Source of the DNA: Mesorhizobium sangaii
GTDB lineage: Bacteria > Pseudomonadota > Alphaproteobacteria > Rhizobiales > Rhizobiaceae
Assembly (NCBI RefSeq): GCF_014207355.1
Contig: NZ_JACHEF010000008.1
Span: forward strand, 62,001 to 126,000
Length of the DNA stretch: 64,000 bases
Direction: 5' to 3'
A program made the position numbers and the translations under genes. Shown here in pieces: positions 7,485 to 16,051 of the stretch (positions are counted from its first letter, which is position 1; each line of letters starts with the position of its first letter). Under the pieces are notes generated by a model that was not told where the DNA came from, ran no database searches, and was given only the letters and a program-made list of their open reading frames with translations.

Positions 7485-10397
7485 CTACTCCGCCGCTTCC
7501 AATTTCGCGATGCGCCGGCTCTGCTTGGCCTGCTCGTCATAATCGCGCTGCCATTCCGACGGGCCGTTCGAGGCGCCGACCTGCACCGCCGTCACCTTGT
7601 ATTCCGGACAATTGGTCGCCCAATCGGAGAAGTCGGTCGTGATGACGTTGGCCTGCGTGTCCGGATGATGGAACGTCGTATAAACCACGCCGGGCGACAC
7701 ACGGTCGGTGATCAGCGCACGCAACGTCGTCTCGCCCGAGCGGCTGGTCAGCCGGACCCAGTCGCCGTCGCGCAATCCGCGATTCTCCGCATCGTGCGGG
7801 TGGATCTCCAGCCGGTCCTCGCTGTGCCACACGACGTTGTCGGTGCGCCTGGTCTGCGCGCCGACATTGTACTGCGACAGGATGCGGCCGGTGGTCAGCA
7901 GCAGCGGGAAGCGCGGGCCGGTCCTTTCGTCCGTCGCCACATATTCGGTGCGGATGAACTTGCCCTTGCCGCGCACGAAACCATCGACATGCATGATCGG
8001 GGTGCCGAGCGGTGCCTTCTCGTTGCAGGGCCATTGCACGGATCCGACACGGTCGAGCAATTCGAAGGAGACGCCGGCGAAGCTCGGCGTCGTCTGGGCG
8101 ATCTCGTCCATGATCTCGGAGGGATGCTGGTAGTTCCAATCCAGCCCGATCGCGCGGGCAAGCTCCTGCGTCGCTTCCCAATCGGCGTAGCGCGCCTTCG
8201 GCTTCAGAACCTTGCGCACCATGTTGATGCGGCGCTCGGCATTGGTGAACGTGCCGTCCTTCTCGAGGAAGGTCGAGCCGGGCAGGAAGACATGCGCGTA
8301 GTTTGCAGTCTCGTTGAGGAAGAGGTCATGCACGACGACGCATTCCATGGCAGCCAGACCGGCAGCGACATGCTTGGTGTCGGGATCGGACTGCAGAATG
8401 TCCTCGCCCTGGATGTAGATGCCCTTGAAAGTGCCGTCGACGGCGGCATCCAGCATGTTGGGGATGCGCAGGCCGGGCTCGTCGTCCAGCTTCACCCCCC
8501 ACAGGCTCTCATAGATGTCGCGCACGGCTTCGCCGGAGATATGACGGTAGCCGGGCAGTTCGTGCGGGAACGAACCCATGTCGCAGGAGCCCTGCACATT
8601 GTTCTGGCCGCGCAGCGGATTCACGCCGACGCCTGGCCGGCCGATATTGCCGGTGGCCATGGCGAGGTTGGCGATCGCCATCACCGTGGTTGAACCCTGG
8701 CTGTGTTCCGTCACCCCGAGGCCGTAATAGATCGCGCCGTTGCCGCCGGTTGCGTAGAGACGCGCCGCGCCGCGGATCAACTCCGGATCGACGCCCGACA
8801 ACTTGCCGACGGTTTCGGGGCTGTTTTCCGGCAAGGCGACGAACGAGGCCCAGTCCTGGAACTCCGCCCAGTCGCAGCGTTCGCGGATGAAGGCTTCGTT
8901 GAAAAGACCTTCGGTGACGATCACATGCGCCAGCGCCGTCAGCACAGCCACATTGGTGCCGGGCTTCAGCGGCAGGTGATAATCCGCCTCAACATGTGTC
9001 GACTTGACCATCTCGGTGCGACGGGGATCGAGCACGATCAACTTGGCGCCCTGACGCAGCCGCTTCTTCAGCCGCGAGGCGAACACCGGATGGGCTGAAA
9101 CCGGATTGGCACCGATAATGACGGCAACATCAGTGTAATCGACGGAGTCGAAATCCTGTGTGCCGGCCGAGGTGCCATAGGTCTGGCCGAGCCCGTAGCC
9201 CGTCGGCGAATGGCAGACGCGCGCGCAGGTGTCGACATTGTTGTTGCGGAACCCCTGCCGCACCATCTTCTGGACGAGGTAGGTTTCCTCGTTGGTGCAG
9301 CGCGACGAGGTGATGCCGCCAATCGCGGTGCGGCCGTACTGATACTGGATACGGCGGAATTCCTTGGCCGTGTGGGCGATAGCCTCTTCCCAGGTCACCT
9401 CGCGCCATGGGTCGGTGATCTTTTCGCGGATCATCGGCGACAAGATGCGGTCCTTGTGGGTGGCGTAGCCATAGGCAAAACGGCCCTTCACGCAGGAATG
9501 ACCGTGGTTCGCCTTGCCCTCTTTGTAGGGCATCATGCGAATGACCTCGTCATCCTTCGCTTCGGCCTTGAACGAGCAGCCAACGCCGCAATAGGCGCAG
9601 GTGGTGACGACCGAGCGCTCCGGCAGGCCTTTTGCAAGGACTGTTTTTTCGCGCAGCGCATCGGTCGGGCAGGCCTGCACGCAGGCGCCGCAGGACACGC
9701 ATTCCGAATCGATGAACGCCTCGTGCATTCCCGCCGAAACCCTGGATTCGAAACCACGCCCTTCGATAGTCAGCGCGAAGGTGCCCTGCACCTCTTCACA
9801 GGCCCTCACGCAGCGCGAACAGACGATGCATTGCGTGGGATCATAGGTGAAATAAGGGTTGGTTTCGTCGCGGGCGATGTAATCGACCGTCAGCGAGCCG
9901 TGGCCGGGCGCCACGCCGTTTTCCTGCTTGACGTGGTTACGGCCCTCGATGCCGTAGCGGTTCTCGGTCAAGCCGATCGACTTCGCCACCGTGTCGAACT
10001 CGCTGGCGCCGGTTCCGGCCGTCTCGTTCCAGCCGGTCGGATGGTCGGAAACGTAAAGCTCCATGACGCCGCGGCGAATGGCGTCAAGTCGCCCGGACTG
10101 CGTATGCACCACCATGCCTTCGCCGACAGGTGTCGTGCAGGACGCTGGCGTGCCGCCGCGCCCTTCGATCTCGACAAGGCAGACACGACATGAACCGAAG
10201 GAGTCCAGCATGTCGGTGGCGCAAAGCTTCGGGATCTCAACCCCGCCTTCCATCGCCGCACGCATGATCGAGGTGCCTTCCGGCACGGTGATGCTGCGGC
10301 CGTCGACGCTCAGCGTGACCTGCTTGTGCGCCGCCGATTGCGGAGTCCCGTAGTCGATCTCTTCGACGAGTGATGGGAAGTCGGCCTTGATGTTCAT
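7485..10397 (-). CDS. fdsA: NAD-dependent formate dehydrogenase, molybdenum alpha subunit
   Basis: A 970-residue catalytic subunit oxidising formate to CO2 at a bis-MGD molybdenum site. Order: N-terminal [2Fe-2S] domain (CATDML, GSCRVC, ASCTTP, ~residues 58-90), a NuoG-like region, two [4Fe-4S] motifs (CIVCSRCVRACEE and CVSCGACVQACPT), a further [4Fe-4S] site (CAYCGVGC), then the molybdopterin domains. The Mo-ligand Cys and its His are in ARVCHSPT. Oddly, the His-Cys3 cluster motif HxxxCxxCxxxxxC keeps its His, but the Cys positions read W, T and S (HPTGWNETAGTGAS). The frame is continuous there. The gene lies ten bases after fdsB. Confidence 0.95.
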   Translation of the reverse strand: MNIKADFPSLVEEIDYGTPQSAAHKQVTLSVDGRSITVPEGTSIMRAAMEGGVEIPKLCATDMLDSFGSCRVCLVEIEGRGGTPASCTTPVGEGMVVHTQSGRLDAIRRGVMELYVSDHPTGWNETAGTGASEFDTVAKSIGLTENRYGIEGRNHVKQENGVAPGHGSLTVDYIARDETNPYFTYDPTQCIVCSRCVRACEEVQGTFALTIEGRGFESRVSAGMHEAFIDSECVSCGACVQACPTDALREKTVLAKGLPERSVVTTCAYCGVGCSFKAEAKDDEVIRMMPYKEGKANHGHSCVKGRFAYGYATHKDRILSPMIREKITDPWREVTWEEAIAHTAKEFRRIQYQYGRTAIGGITSSRCTNEETYLVQKMVRQGFRNNNVDTCARVCHSPTGYGLGQTYGTSAGTQDFDSVDYTDVAVIIGANPVSAHPVFASRLKKRLRQGAKLIVLDPRRTEMVKSTHVEADYHLPLKPGTNVAVLTALAHVIVTEGLFNEAFIRERCDWAEFQDWASFVALPENSPETVGKLSGVDPELIRGAARLYATGGNGAIYYGLGVTEHSQGSTTVMAIANLAMATGNIGRPGVGVNPLRGQNNVQGSCDMGSFPHELPGYRHISGEAVRDIYESLWGVKLDDEPGLRIPNMLDAAVDGTFKGIYIQGEDILQSDPDTKHVAAGLAAMECVVVHDLFLNETANYAHVFLPGSTFLEKDGTFTNAERRINMVRKVLKPKARYADWEATQELARAIGLDWNYQHPSEIMDEIAQTTPSFAGVSFELLDRVGSVQWPCNEKAPLGTPIMHVDGFVRGKGKFIRTEYVATDERTGPRFPLLLTTGRILSQYNVGAQTRRTDNVVWHSEDRLEIHPHDAENRGLRDGDWVRLTSRSGETTLRALITDRVSPGVVYTTFHHPDTQANVITTDFSDWATNCPEYKVTAVQVGASNGPSEWQRDYDEQAKQSRRIAKLEAAE

Positions 10398-10407
10398 CTG
10401 CCAGCTC

Positions 10408-11964
10408 CTATTCAGCAGCCACGCGCACTGGCGCAGGCTTGAAGTCGTCGGGGAAATGGGTGATCGAGCTCATAACCGGGTAAGGCGTGAAGCCGCCCAG
10501 CGCACAGAGCGAGCCGAATTTCATCGTGTTGCAGAGGTCGGCGACCAGAGCGAGGTTCTTCTCCGGCTCGATGCCAGCGGCAAGCTTGTCGATGGTCTCG
10601 ACACCGCGCGTCGAGCCGATGCGGCAGGGCGTGCACTTGCCGCAACTTTCGATGGCGCAGAACTCCATGGCGAAGCGTGCCTGTTTCAACATGTCGGCAG
10701 TGTCGTCGAACACCACGATGCCGGCATGGCCGATCAGCCCGTCCTTGGCCGCGAAGGCTTCATAGTCGAACGGCGTGTCGAATAGCGCGCGCGGGAAATA
10801 GGCGCCGAGCGGTCCGCCGACCTGCACCGCCTTGACCGGACGCCCCGTCGCCGTGCCGCCGCCGATGTCGTCGACGATCTCGCCCAGCGTCATGCCGAAG
10901 GCCGCTTCGAACAGGCCGCCATACCTGATGTTGCCGGCGATCTGGATCGGGATCGTGCCGCGCGAGCGGCCCATGCCGAAATCCTTGTAGAAGGCCGCAC
11001 CCTTGTCCATGATGATTGGCACCGAGGCCAGCGAGATGACGTTGTTGATCACCGTCGGCTTGCCGAACAGCCCCTTGTGCGCCGGCAGCGGCGGCTTTGC
11101 CCGTACCATGCCGCGCTTGCCTTCAAGCGAGTCAAGCAGCGCCGTCTCCTCGCCGCAGACATAGGCGCCTGCTCCGACCCTGATCTCCATGTCGAAAGCG
11201 TAGGGTGAACCCAGCACGCTGGCGCCAAGCACACCGGCCTTGCGGGCAACCTCGACGGCTTTGTTCATCATCGCCACCGCATGCGGATATTCCGAGCGGA
11301 CATAGACGAAGCCTTTGGTCGCACCCGTTGCGATCCCCGCAATCGTCATGCCTTCGATCAGCACGAAGGGGTCACCCTCCATGATCATGCGGTCGGCAAA
11401 GGTGCCCGAGTCGCCTTCGTCGGCGTTGCAGACGATGTATTTGCGGTCGCCAGCGGTATCGAGCACCGTCTTCCATTTGATGCCGGTCGGGAAGCCCGCG
11501 CCACCGCGCCCGCGCAGCCCGGATTCGGTGACTTGGGCGACAATGGCGGCGGGCGTCAATCCCAACGCGTTCGTCAGCCCATTCAAACCGCCATGCTTCT
11601 TGTAGGATTCGAGTGACAGCGGATCGATGACGCCGCAACGCGCGAAGGTCAGCCGCGTCTGCTTTGCCAGGAAGGGGATTTTGTCCGGGGCGCCCAGCCA
11701 GCGCTTGTGGTGGCCGCCGGTGAGGAAGCCGCTTTCGAACAGGCTCTTGACGTCGGATGGCTTGACCGGCCCATAGGCAACGCGGCCGTTGGCGGTCGCA
11801 ACTTCGACCATCGGTTCGAGGAAATAAGCGCCGCGCGAACCGTTGCGCACGATCTTGGCCTCGATGCCGCGCTCTGCCAGTTCACTGGCGATCGCCTTGG
11901 CGACCTTTTCGGCGCCAAGCGCCAGTGCCCCGGAATCGGCGGGAATGTAGATACGCGGGATCAT
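10408..11964 (-). CDS. fdsB: NAD-dependent formate dehydrogenase beta (NuoF-like) subunit
   Basis: A 518-residue diaphorase subunit, homologous to NuoF, that passes electrons from the alpha subunit to NAD+. It has an N-terminal thioredoxin-like ferredoxin segment (~100 residues), the glycine-rich NADH/FMN motif GRGGAGFPTGIKW (about residue 150), NADEGDSGTFADR, the FMN-contacting GAGAYVCGEETAL, and a C-terminal [4Fe-4S] motif SCGKCTPCRIG. Its ATG overlaps the fdsG stop (ATGA). The whole enzyme is soluble and cytoplasmic in characterised relatives such as Rhodobacter capsulatus. Confidence 0.95.
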   Translation of the reverse strand: MIPRIYIPADSGALALGAEKVAKAIASELAERGIEAKIVRNGSRGAYFLEPMVEVATANGRVAYGPVKPSDVKSLFESGFLTGGHHKRWLGAPDKIPFLAKQTRLTFARCGVIDPLSLESYKKHGGLNGLTNALGLTPAAIVAQVTESGLRGRGGAGFPTGIKWKTVLDTAGDRKYIVCNADEGDSGTFADRMIMEGDPFVLIEGMTIAGIATGATKGFVYVRSEYPHAVAMMNKAVEVARKAGVLGASVLGSPYAFDMEIRVGAGAYVCGEETALLDSLEGKRGMVRAKPPLPAHKGLFGKPTVINNVISLASVPIIMDKGAAFYKDFGMGRSRGTIPIQIAGNIRYGGLFEAAFGMTLGEIVDDIGGGTATGRPVKAVQVGGPLGAYFPRALFDTPFDYEAFAAKDGLIGHAGIVVFDDTADMLKQARFAMEFCAIESCGKCTPCRIGSTRGVETIDKLAAGIEPEKNLALVADLCNTMKFGSLCALGGFTPYPVMSSITHFPDDFKPAPVRVAAE

Positions 11965-12440
11965 GAGCGCACCTCGGCAACGATCTCGTCGAGCTTTTCG
12001 TCATCGAGCCGCCCAATCACTTCGCCATCGAGCATGGCGGCGGGCGAACAGGCGCACAGGCCGAGACAATAGACCGGCTCCAGCGTCACCGAACCGTCGC
12101 GGGTCGTCTCGTGGAAGCCGATGCCCAGCAATTGCTTCAGTTTGGCGGCGATGGCGTCGGAACCCATCGACTGGCACGATTCTGCCTGGCAGAGCTTCAG
12201 CACATGCCGGCCGGCCGGATGGCGGCGGTAATCGTGATAAAAGGTGACGACGCCGTGCACCTCGGCCCTGGAGATGTTCAGCGCTTCGGCGATGACCGGC
12301 AGCGCATCCTGCGGCACATGGCCGAACTCTTCCTGGATTCCGTGCAGGATCGGCAGCAACGGCCCTTCGAGGCCTTTCAACTCCTGGATGATCGCGGTCG
12401 TGCGCGATGTGATCTCGGTACTTGCAGGCTGCATTGGCAT
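11961..12440 (-). CDS. fdsG: NAD-dependent formate dehydrogenase gamma (NuoE-like) subunit
   Basis: A 159-residue [2Fe-2S] thioredoxin-like subunit, homologous to NuoE. The cluster ligands are seen as CQAESC and CLGLC (C-x4-C and C-x3-C). It is the first gene of the fds operon, giving the order fdsG-fdsB-fdsA-fdhD-fdsD. An AGGGAGGG ribosome binding site precedes the ATG. The 134-base upstream gap holds a perfect palindrome likely bound by the LysR regulator encoded just upstream on the same strand. Confidence 0.93.
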   Translation of the reverse strand: MPMQPASTEITSRTTAIIQELKGLEGPLLPILHGIQEEFGHVPQDALPVIAEALNISRAEVHGVVTFYHDYRRHPAGRHVLKLCQAESCQSMGSDAIAAKLKQLLGIGFHETTRDGSVTLEPVYCLGLCACSPAAMLDGEVIGRLDDEKLDEIVAEVRS

Positions 12441-12527
12441 GCAGCGCCCTCCCTGGTCGATAGCTTTTCTCGCTAAGTCTTTACAAAATCAGAGGAAACC
12501 TTCGGAATCAATAAAGCTGTTTCGTTG

Positions 12528-12550
12528 CTCGATAGAAATCTTCTATCGAG
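12528..12550. promoter_or_regulatory. Perfect palindrome, probable LysR-type operator upstream of fdsG
   Basis: CTCGATAGAA and TTCTATCGAG are perfect inverted arms around ATC. The centre gives the T-N11-A core typical of LysR-family sites (ATAG-N7-CTAT). It lies 88 bases upstream of the fdsG start and 25 bases beyond the LysR stop codon. A terminator is less likely because no T-run follows on either strand. Confidence 0.6.
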
Positions 12551-12574
12551 CTTGGTCAGCCGGTATTGTCTAGC

Positions 12575-13474
12575 CTAACGGCGGGCGTGGAAATCGTCCG
12601 CCAGCGCCATCGCCTCGTCCAGCAGCGCCGAGACCAGCGGCGTGTGCGGCTCGCTCGGCGTCGCCACCAGGCCGACCGTGTGGCTGGCGTCCGGCTCGAC
12701 GATCGGAATGGCCCGGATCGGTTCGGAAAAGCCGAATGTTTCCGCGAGGTTGAGGGGCATGATCGATGACCATTTGCCGGTGCGGATGTGCGAAAACAGC
12801 ACGATCATCGAATTGGATTCGAGTGTCGGGCGCACCTGCACCCCGGCCTCGGCCAGGTGCTGATCGATGATGCGGCGGTTCTGCATGTCCGGCGTCAGCA
12901 GGCAGAGCGGCAGGCTGCTGAGCTCCGCCCATGTCACTTTGTCGCGGTCGGAATAGGGATTTCCCATCGCGGTGATCAGTTGATAGCGCTCGTCATAAAG
13001 CGGCACGCTGGTCACCCGCCCCAACGGTTCGTTGTCGAGATAGGTGATGCCGGCGTCGATATCGAAATTGCCGAGCAGGGACAGCACCTCGATCGAGGTC
13101 CGCGACAGCACCGAGAAGGTGACGCCGGGATGTTTTGCCCGAAACGGCGTCGTCAGCCGCGCCACCATGGCGAGCGCCGTCGGGATGGCGGCAATGCGGA
13201 TGCGACCAGACAGGCCGTGGCGCGCCGCCCGCATCTCTTCTCTCATGGTCCTGGTATCGCCGACGATGCGGCGCGCCCACACCAAAACTTGCTTGCCCTC
13301 GGGCGTCAGCCCCTGGAAGCGTGAGCCGCGCAGCACCAGCATCACGCCGAGCTGACCCTCCAACTGCTTGATGCCGGCCGACAGCGTCGGCTGGGTGACT
13401 CCGCACACGTCGGCTGCCCGGCCGAAATGCTCTTCCTTGGCCAGTGCGATGAAGAATTCCAGCTTGTCGATCAT
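12575..13474 (-). CDS. LysR-family transcription regulator, probable activator of formate dehydrogenase
   Basis: A 299-residue LysR-type regulator. The winged helix-turn-helix covers ~residues 1-60 (FIALAKEEHFGRAADVCGV, then PTLSAGIKQLEGQLG). The substrate-binding domain follows (~90-295), with RIAAIPTALAMVARLTTPF at its first strand. It lies directly upstream of fdsG in the same orientation, the usual place for FdsR-type regulators of NAD-linked formate dehydrogenase. The palindrome at 12528-12550 between the two is the natural target. The effector, perhaps formate or a redox signal, cannot be told from sequence. Confidence 0.88.
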   Translation of the reverse strand: MIDKLEFFIALAKEEHFGRAADVCGVTQPTLSAGIKQLEGQLGVMLVLRGSRFQGLTPEGKQVLVWARRIVGDTRTMREEMRAARHGLSGRIRIAAIPTALAMVARLTTPFRAKHPGVTFSVLSRTSIEVLSLLGNFDIDAGITYLDNEPLGRVTSVPLYDERYQLITAMGNPYSDRDKVTWAELSSLPLCLLTPDMQNRRIIDQHLAEAGVQVRPTLESNSMIVLFSHIRTGKWSSIMPLNLAETFGFSEPIRAIPIVEPDASHTVGLVATPSEPHTPLVSALLDEAMALADDFHARR

Positions 13475-13615
13475 GAACGGAAGCTAGAGCATTTTGGCGT
13501 CCGCATAAATGCAGCAGGACAAACGGTTAGAGCGAGCCACCGTCTCCAGGAAAGCCGGCCAGGAGTGCCCGTTCCGGATCATGCGGGCGCCACCTCCCCG
13601 AAATGCGGAACAAAC

Positions 13616-13993
13616 CTATTTGTCGACAAGGTTCAGGATGTTGCCGTCGGGGTCCTTGAACCATGCGACCTTTATGCCGGAGCCGACATGGACGTCGCCC
13701 TCCAGCGTCAGGCCGGGCATCTCATAGTGCTCGAAGGCGACACCCTTCGACTTCAACGACTTGACGATGGTCTCGATCGCGTCGCCCACCGTCCACGTCA
13801 CCGCCGTCGCCTTGTTGGTGCCTGCAAATTGCGAATGATAGACGTTGATAAGCGTGTCGCCGCTTTTGTAGACGATCAGTTCGCCACCCATATCATCCAC
13901 CTGCTTGAGGCCCAGCGTCCCTTCATAAAAGGCCTTTGCCCTCGCCAGGTCTTTCACCGCGACATTGGCCGTTGCATTGCTGTTTGCGAGCAT
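13616..13993 (-). CDS. VOC-superfamily (glyoxalase/bleomycin resistance-like) protein
   Basis: A 125-residue single-module vicinal oxygen chelate protein. It shows ATANVAVKDLARAKAFYEGTLGL at the start and KVAWFKDPDGNILNLVDK at the end, the usual paired beta-alpha-beta modules. Such proteins include lyases, dioxygenases and antibiotic-binding proteins; no substrate is indicated. It is a lone minus-strand gene. The 219-base gap to the divergent Mrp gene carries a tandem 17-base-period repeat that might regulate it. Confidence 0.8.
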   Translation of the reverse strand: MLANSNATANVAVKDLARAKAFYEGTLGLKQVDDMGGELIVYKSGDTLINVYHSQFAGTNKATAVTWTVGDAIETIVKSLKSKGVAFEHYEMPGLTLEGDVHVGSGIKVAWFKDPDGNILNLVDK

Positions 13994-14009
13994 GATCGTC
14001 TCCTTCCCT

Positions 14010-14041
14010 GATTGCTCATCTCGATTGATTGCTCATGTCGA
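14010..14041. repeat. Tandem direct repeat upstream of VOC gene
   Basis: Two copies of GATTGCTCATNTCGA occur at 14010-14024 and 14027-14041, a 17-base period. They lie 17 to 48 bases upstream of the minus-strand VOC gene, in the divergent gap shared with the Mrp gene. The remainder of the gap (14042-14212) shows no further clear signal apart from the AAGGAAG ribosome binding site of the Mrp gene. Confidence 0.5.
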
Positions 14042-14212
14042 GGCTTGAATTAGATCAGGGGCGCTGTTTGGCGACCGCCAGTCTGCAAAATGCCGCCCGC
14101 CCCGACACCGCCCGTCGTTTTTGCGGGCACGCCAAGGCAGCTATTGCTCCACGGCTTGGTTCTGTCCGGAAACTGCACTATCTCAGGGCAAAGCTTGCAT
14201 AAGGAAGAACTG

Positions 14213-15391
14213 ATGTCCGTCACCAAGGAAATCGTCACCGAACGACTGAAGACGGTCAACGGGCCGGATTTCACCGGCAACATCGTCGACCTTGGTATGG
14301 TTTCCGAGATTTTCATCGCCGATTCCAAGGTCTTCTTCTCGATAACCGTTCCCGCCGCCCGCGCCCAGGAGATGGAACCGCTACGCGCCGCCGCCGAGCG
14401 TGTCGTCAAGGCTATTCCCGGCGTTGCCGGCGCCGTCGTCGCACTGACGGCGGAAAAGAAGGGCGGCGGCATGGAGGCGCCGGTTCCATCGCGCCCCGCA
14501 CCCAGGCCAGCGCCGCCAGCTCCGCCCGCCGCCGCGCCGCGCGCCGCGCCGCACGCCCCTGCCTCGCACAGCCAGGGCAGGCGTGGCGTGCCCGGTATCG
14601 AAGCGATCATCGCCGTCGCTTCCGGCAAGGGCGGTGTCGGCAAGTCGACCACCGCAGTCAACATCGCTCTTGGCCTCGCCGCCAATGGTTTGCGCGTCGG
14701 CGTGCTCGACGCCGATATCTATGGCCCGTCCATGCCGCGGCTGCTCAACATCCACGGCCGGCCGCAGACCGTCGACGGCAAGATCCTGAAACCGATGGAG
14801 AATTACGGGCTTAAGGTGATGTCGATGGGCTTCCTCGTCGATGAGGAGACACCGATGATCTGGCGCGGTCCGATGGTGATGTCGGCGCTGACGCAGATGC
14901 TGCGTGAGGTCGAATGGGGCCGGCTCGACGTGCTCGTCGTCGATATGCCGCCCGGCACCGGCGACGCGCAACTGACAATGGCCCAGCAAGTGCCACTGGC
15001 TGGCGCCGTCATCGTCTCGACGCCGCAGGATCTGGCGCTGATCGATGCCCGCAAGGGCCTCAACATGTTCAAGAAGGTCGACGTGCCACTGCTCGGCATC
15101 GTCGAGAACATGAGCTATTTCATCGCTCCGGATACGGGCAAGCGCTACGACATCTTCGGCCATGGCGGCGCGCGCCGCGAAGCCGAGCGTCTGGGCGTCA
15201 CCTTCCTTGGCGAAGTGCCGCTCGAGATGGGCATTCGCGAAAGTTCGGATGCCGGTACGCCGGTGGTTGTCTCGAAGCCCGACGGTGCCGAGGCAAAGAT
15301 CTATCGGGATATCGCTTCGAAGGTTTGGGACCGGATCAATGAAGAGCGTGGTGCGGCCGCGGACGCGGTGCCGAACATCGTGTTCGAATAG
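14213..15391 (+). CDS. apbC: Mrp/NBP35-family iron-sulfur cluster carrier ATPase
   Basis: A 392-residue cytoplasmic P-loop ATPase of the Mrp/ApbC family, which delivers iron-sulfur clusters to apo-enzymes. An N-terminal MIP18/DUF59 domain (~1-90) is joined by an Ala/Pro-rich linker (~95-125) to a MinD-like ATPase. That domain has deviant Walker A GKGGVGKST and the conserved DADIYGPSMPR, VVDMPPGTGDAQLT and VENMSYF segments. The ATG at 14213 is chosen because AAGGAAG lies upstream; the frame upstream is non-conserved. The nearby iron-sulfur enzymes (formate dehydrogenase, sugar-acid dehydratase) are plausible clients, though Mrp proteins act generally. Confidence 0.92.
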   Translation: MSVTKEIVTERLKTVNGPDFTGNIVDLGMVSEIFIADSKVFFSITVPAARAQEMEPLRAAAERVVKAIPGVAGAVVALTAEKKGGGMEAPVPSRPAPRPAPPAPPAAAPRAAPHAPASHSQGRRGVPGIEAIIAVASGKGGVGKSTTAVNIALGLAANGLRVGVLDADIYGPSMPRLLNIHGRPQTVDGKILKPMENYGLKVMSMGFLVDEETPMIWRGPMVMSALTQMLREVEWGRLDVLVVDMPPGTGDAQLTMAQQVPLAGAVIVSTPQDLALIDARKGLNMFKKVDVPLLGIVENMSYFIAPDTGKRYDIFGHGGARREAERLGVTFLGEVPLEMGIRESSDAGTPVVVSKPDGAEAKIYRDIASKVWDRINEERGAAADAVPNIVFE

Positions 15392-15397
15392 TTTTTC

Positions 15398-15441
15398 GCT
15401 CGGTAGGCGCTGGCTCCAGAGAAGCCAGGCGTCGTTCGAGC
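15398..15441. terminator. Stem-loop between convergent genes
   Basis: Nested inverted repeats, outer GCTCG/CGAGC and inner CTGGCT/AGCCAG, fill the gap between the Mrp gene (ends 15391) and the convergent CoxG-like gene (ends 15453). A T-run precedes rather than follows the stem, so a classical intrinsic terminator is uncertain. Confidence 0.4.
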
Positions 15442-15452
15442 GAGGACGTAAC

Positions 15453-15905
15453 CTAAGCCGCGCCGACCTTTTCGCCGAAGCTTGAAAAAAACTGTCCGGC
15501 CAGCTTCTTCGAGGTCGATTCGATCAGCCGGCTGCCGAGTTGCGCGATCTTGCCGCCGACATCGGCCTTGGCGGCGTATTTCAACACCGTGGTATCCGGC
15601 CCGTCCTCCGTCAGCGTCACGTCGGCGCCGCCCTTGGCGAAGCCGGCTATGCCGCCCTTGCCTTCGCCCTGGATGGTGTAGGAATGCGGCGGCTTGAGAT
15701 TCTTGAGCGTTACCTCGCCGTTGAACGTCGCCTTGATCGGCCCGATCTTCACCACCACGGTCGCCGCCATCTCGGTCGGTGACTTCATCTCCAGGCTCTG
15801 GCAGCCGGGAATCGTCGCCTTCAAGACCTCAGGATCGTTCAGCGCTTCCCACACCTTTTGCAGGGGCGCGGCAATGCGCTCCTCGCCTTCGATCACCAAA
15901 GCCAT
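15453..15905 (-). CDS. CoxG-like SRPBCC-domain protein (carbon monoxide dehydrogenase subunit G family)
   Basis: A 150-residue single-domain START/SRPBCC protein of the CoxG family: ALVIEGEERIAAPLQKVWEALNDPEVL at the start, then ATIPGCQSLE and a long C-terminal helix (AQLGSRLIESTSKKLAGQFF). The ATG at 15905 follows GGGAGG by five bases; a longer frame upstream lacks support. CoxG proteins anchor or mature molybdenum CO dehydrogenase-like enzymes, but no coxLMS genes are visible here, so it may serve another enzyme. It is convergent with the Mrp gene and divergent from the dehydratase. Confidence 0.85.
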   Translation of the reverse strand: MALVIEGEERIAAPLQKVWEALNDPEVLKATIPGCQSLEMKSPTEMAATVVVKIGPIKATFNGEVTLKNLKPPHSYTIQGEGKGGIAGFAKGGADVTLTEDGPDTTVLKYAAKADVGGKIAQLGSRLIESTSKKLAGQFFSSFGEKVGAA

Positions 15906-16051
15906 GAAAACCTCCCTGACACGATTGATCGAAGCCCTAACGCACGGCTGCATGCATGTCTATCGCACCAAAGTCTGGATGCGACCCTGCGCCCTCTTGC
16001 CTGCTCCCGCGCGTTGCCATATCGATTTGTCTTACAAATACGGAGACCACG

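Noticed and set aside
9960-10060. Frameshift as the cause of the missing Cys residues in FdsA
   Set aside because: Neither alternative frame of this stretch restores Cys residues at the needed spacing, and conserved sequence flanks it in the same frame on both sides.
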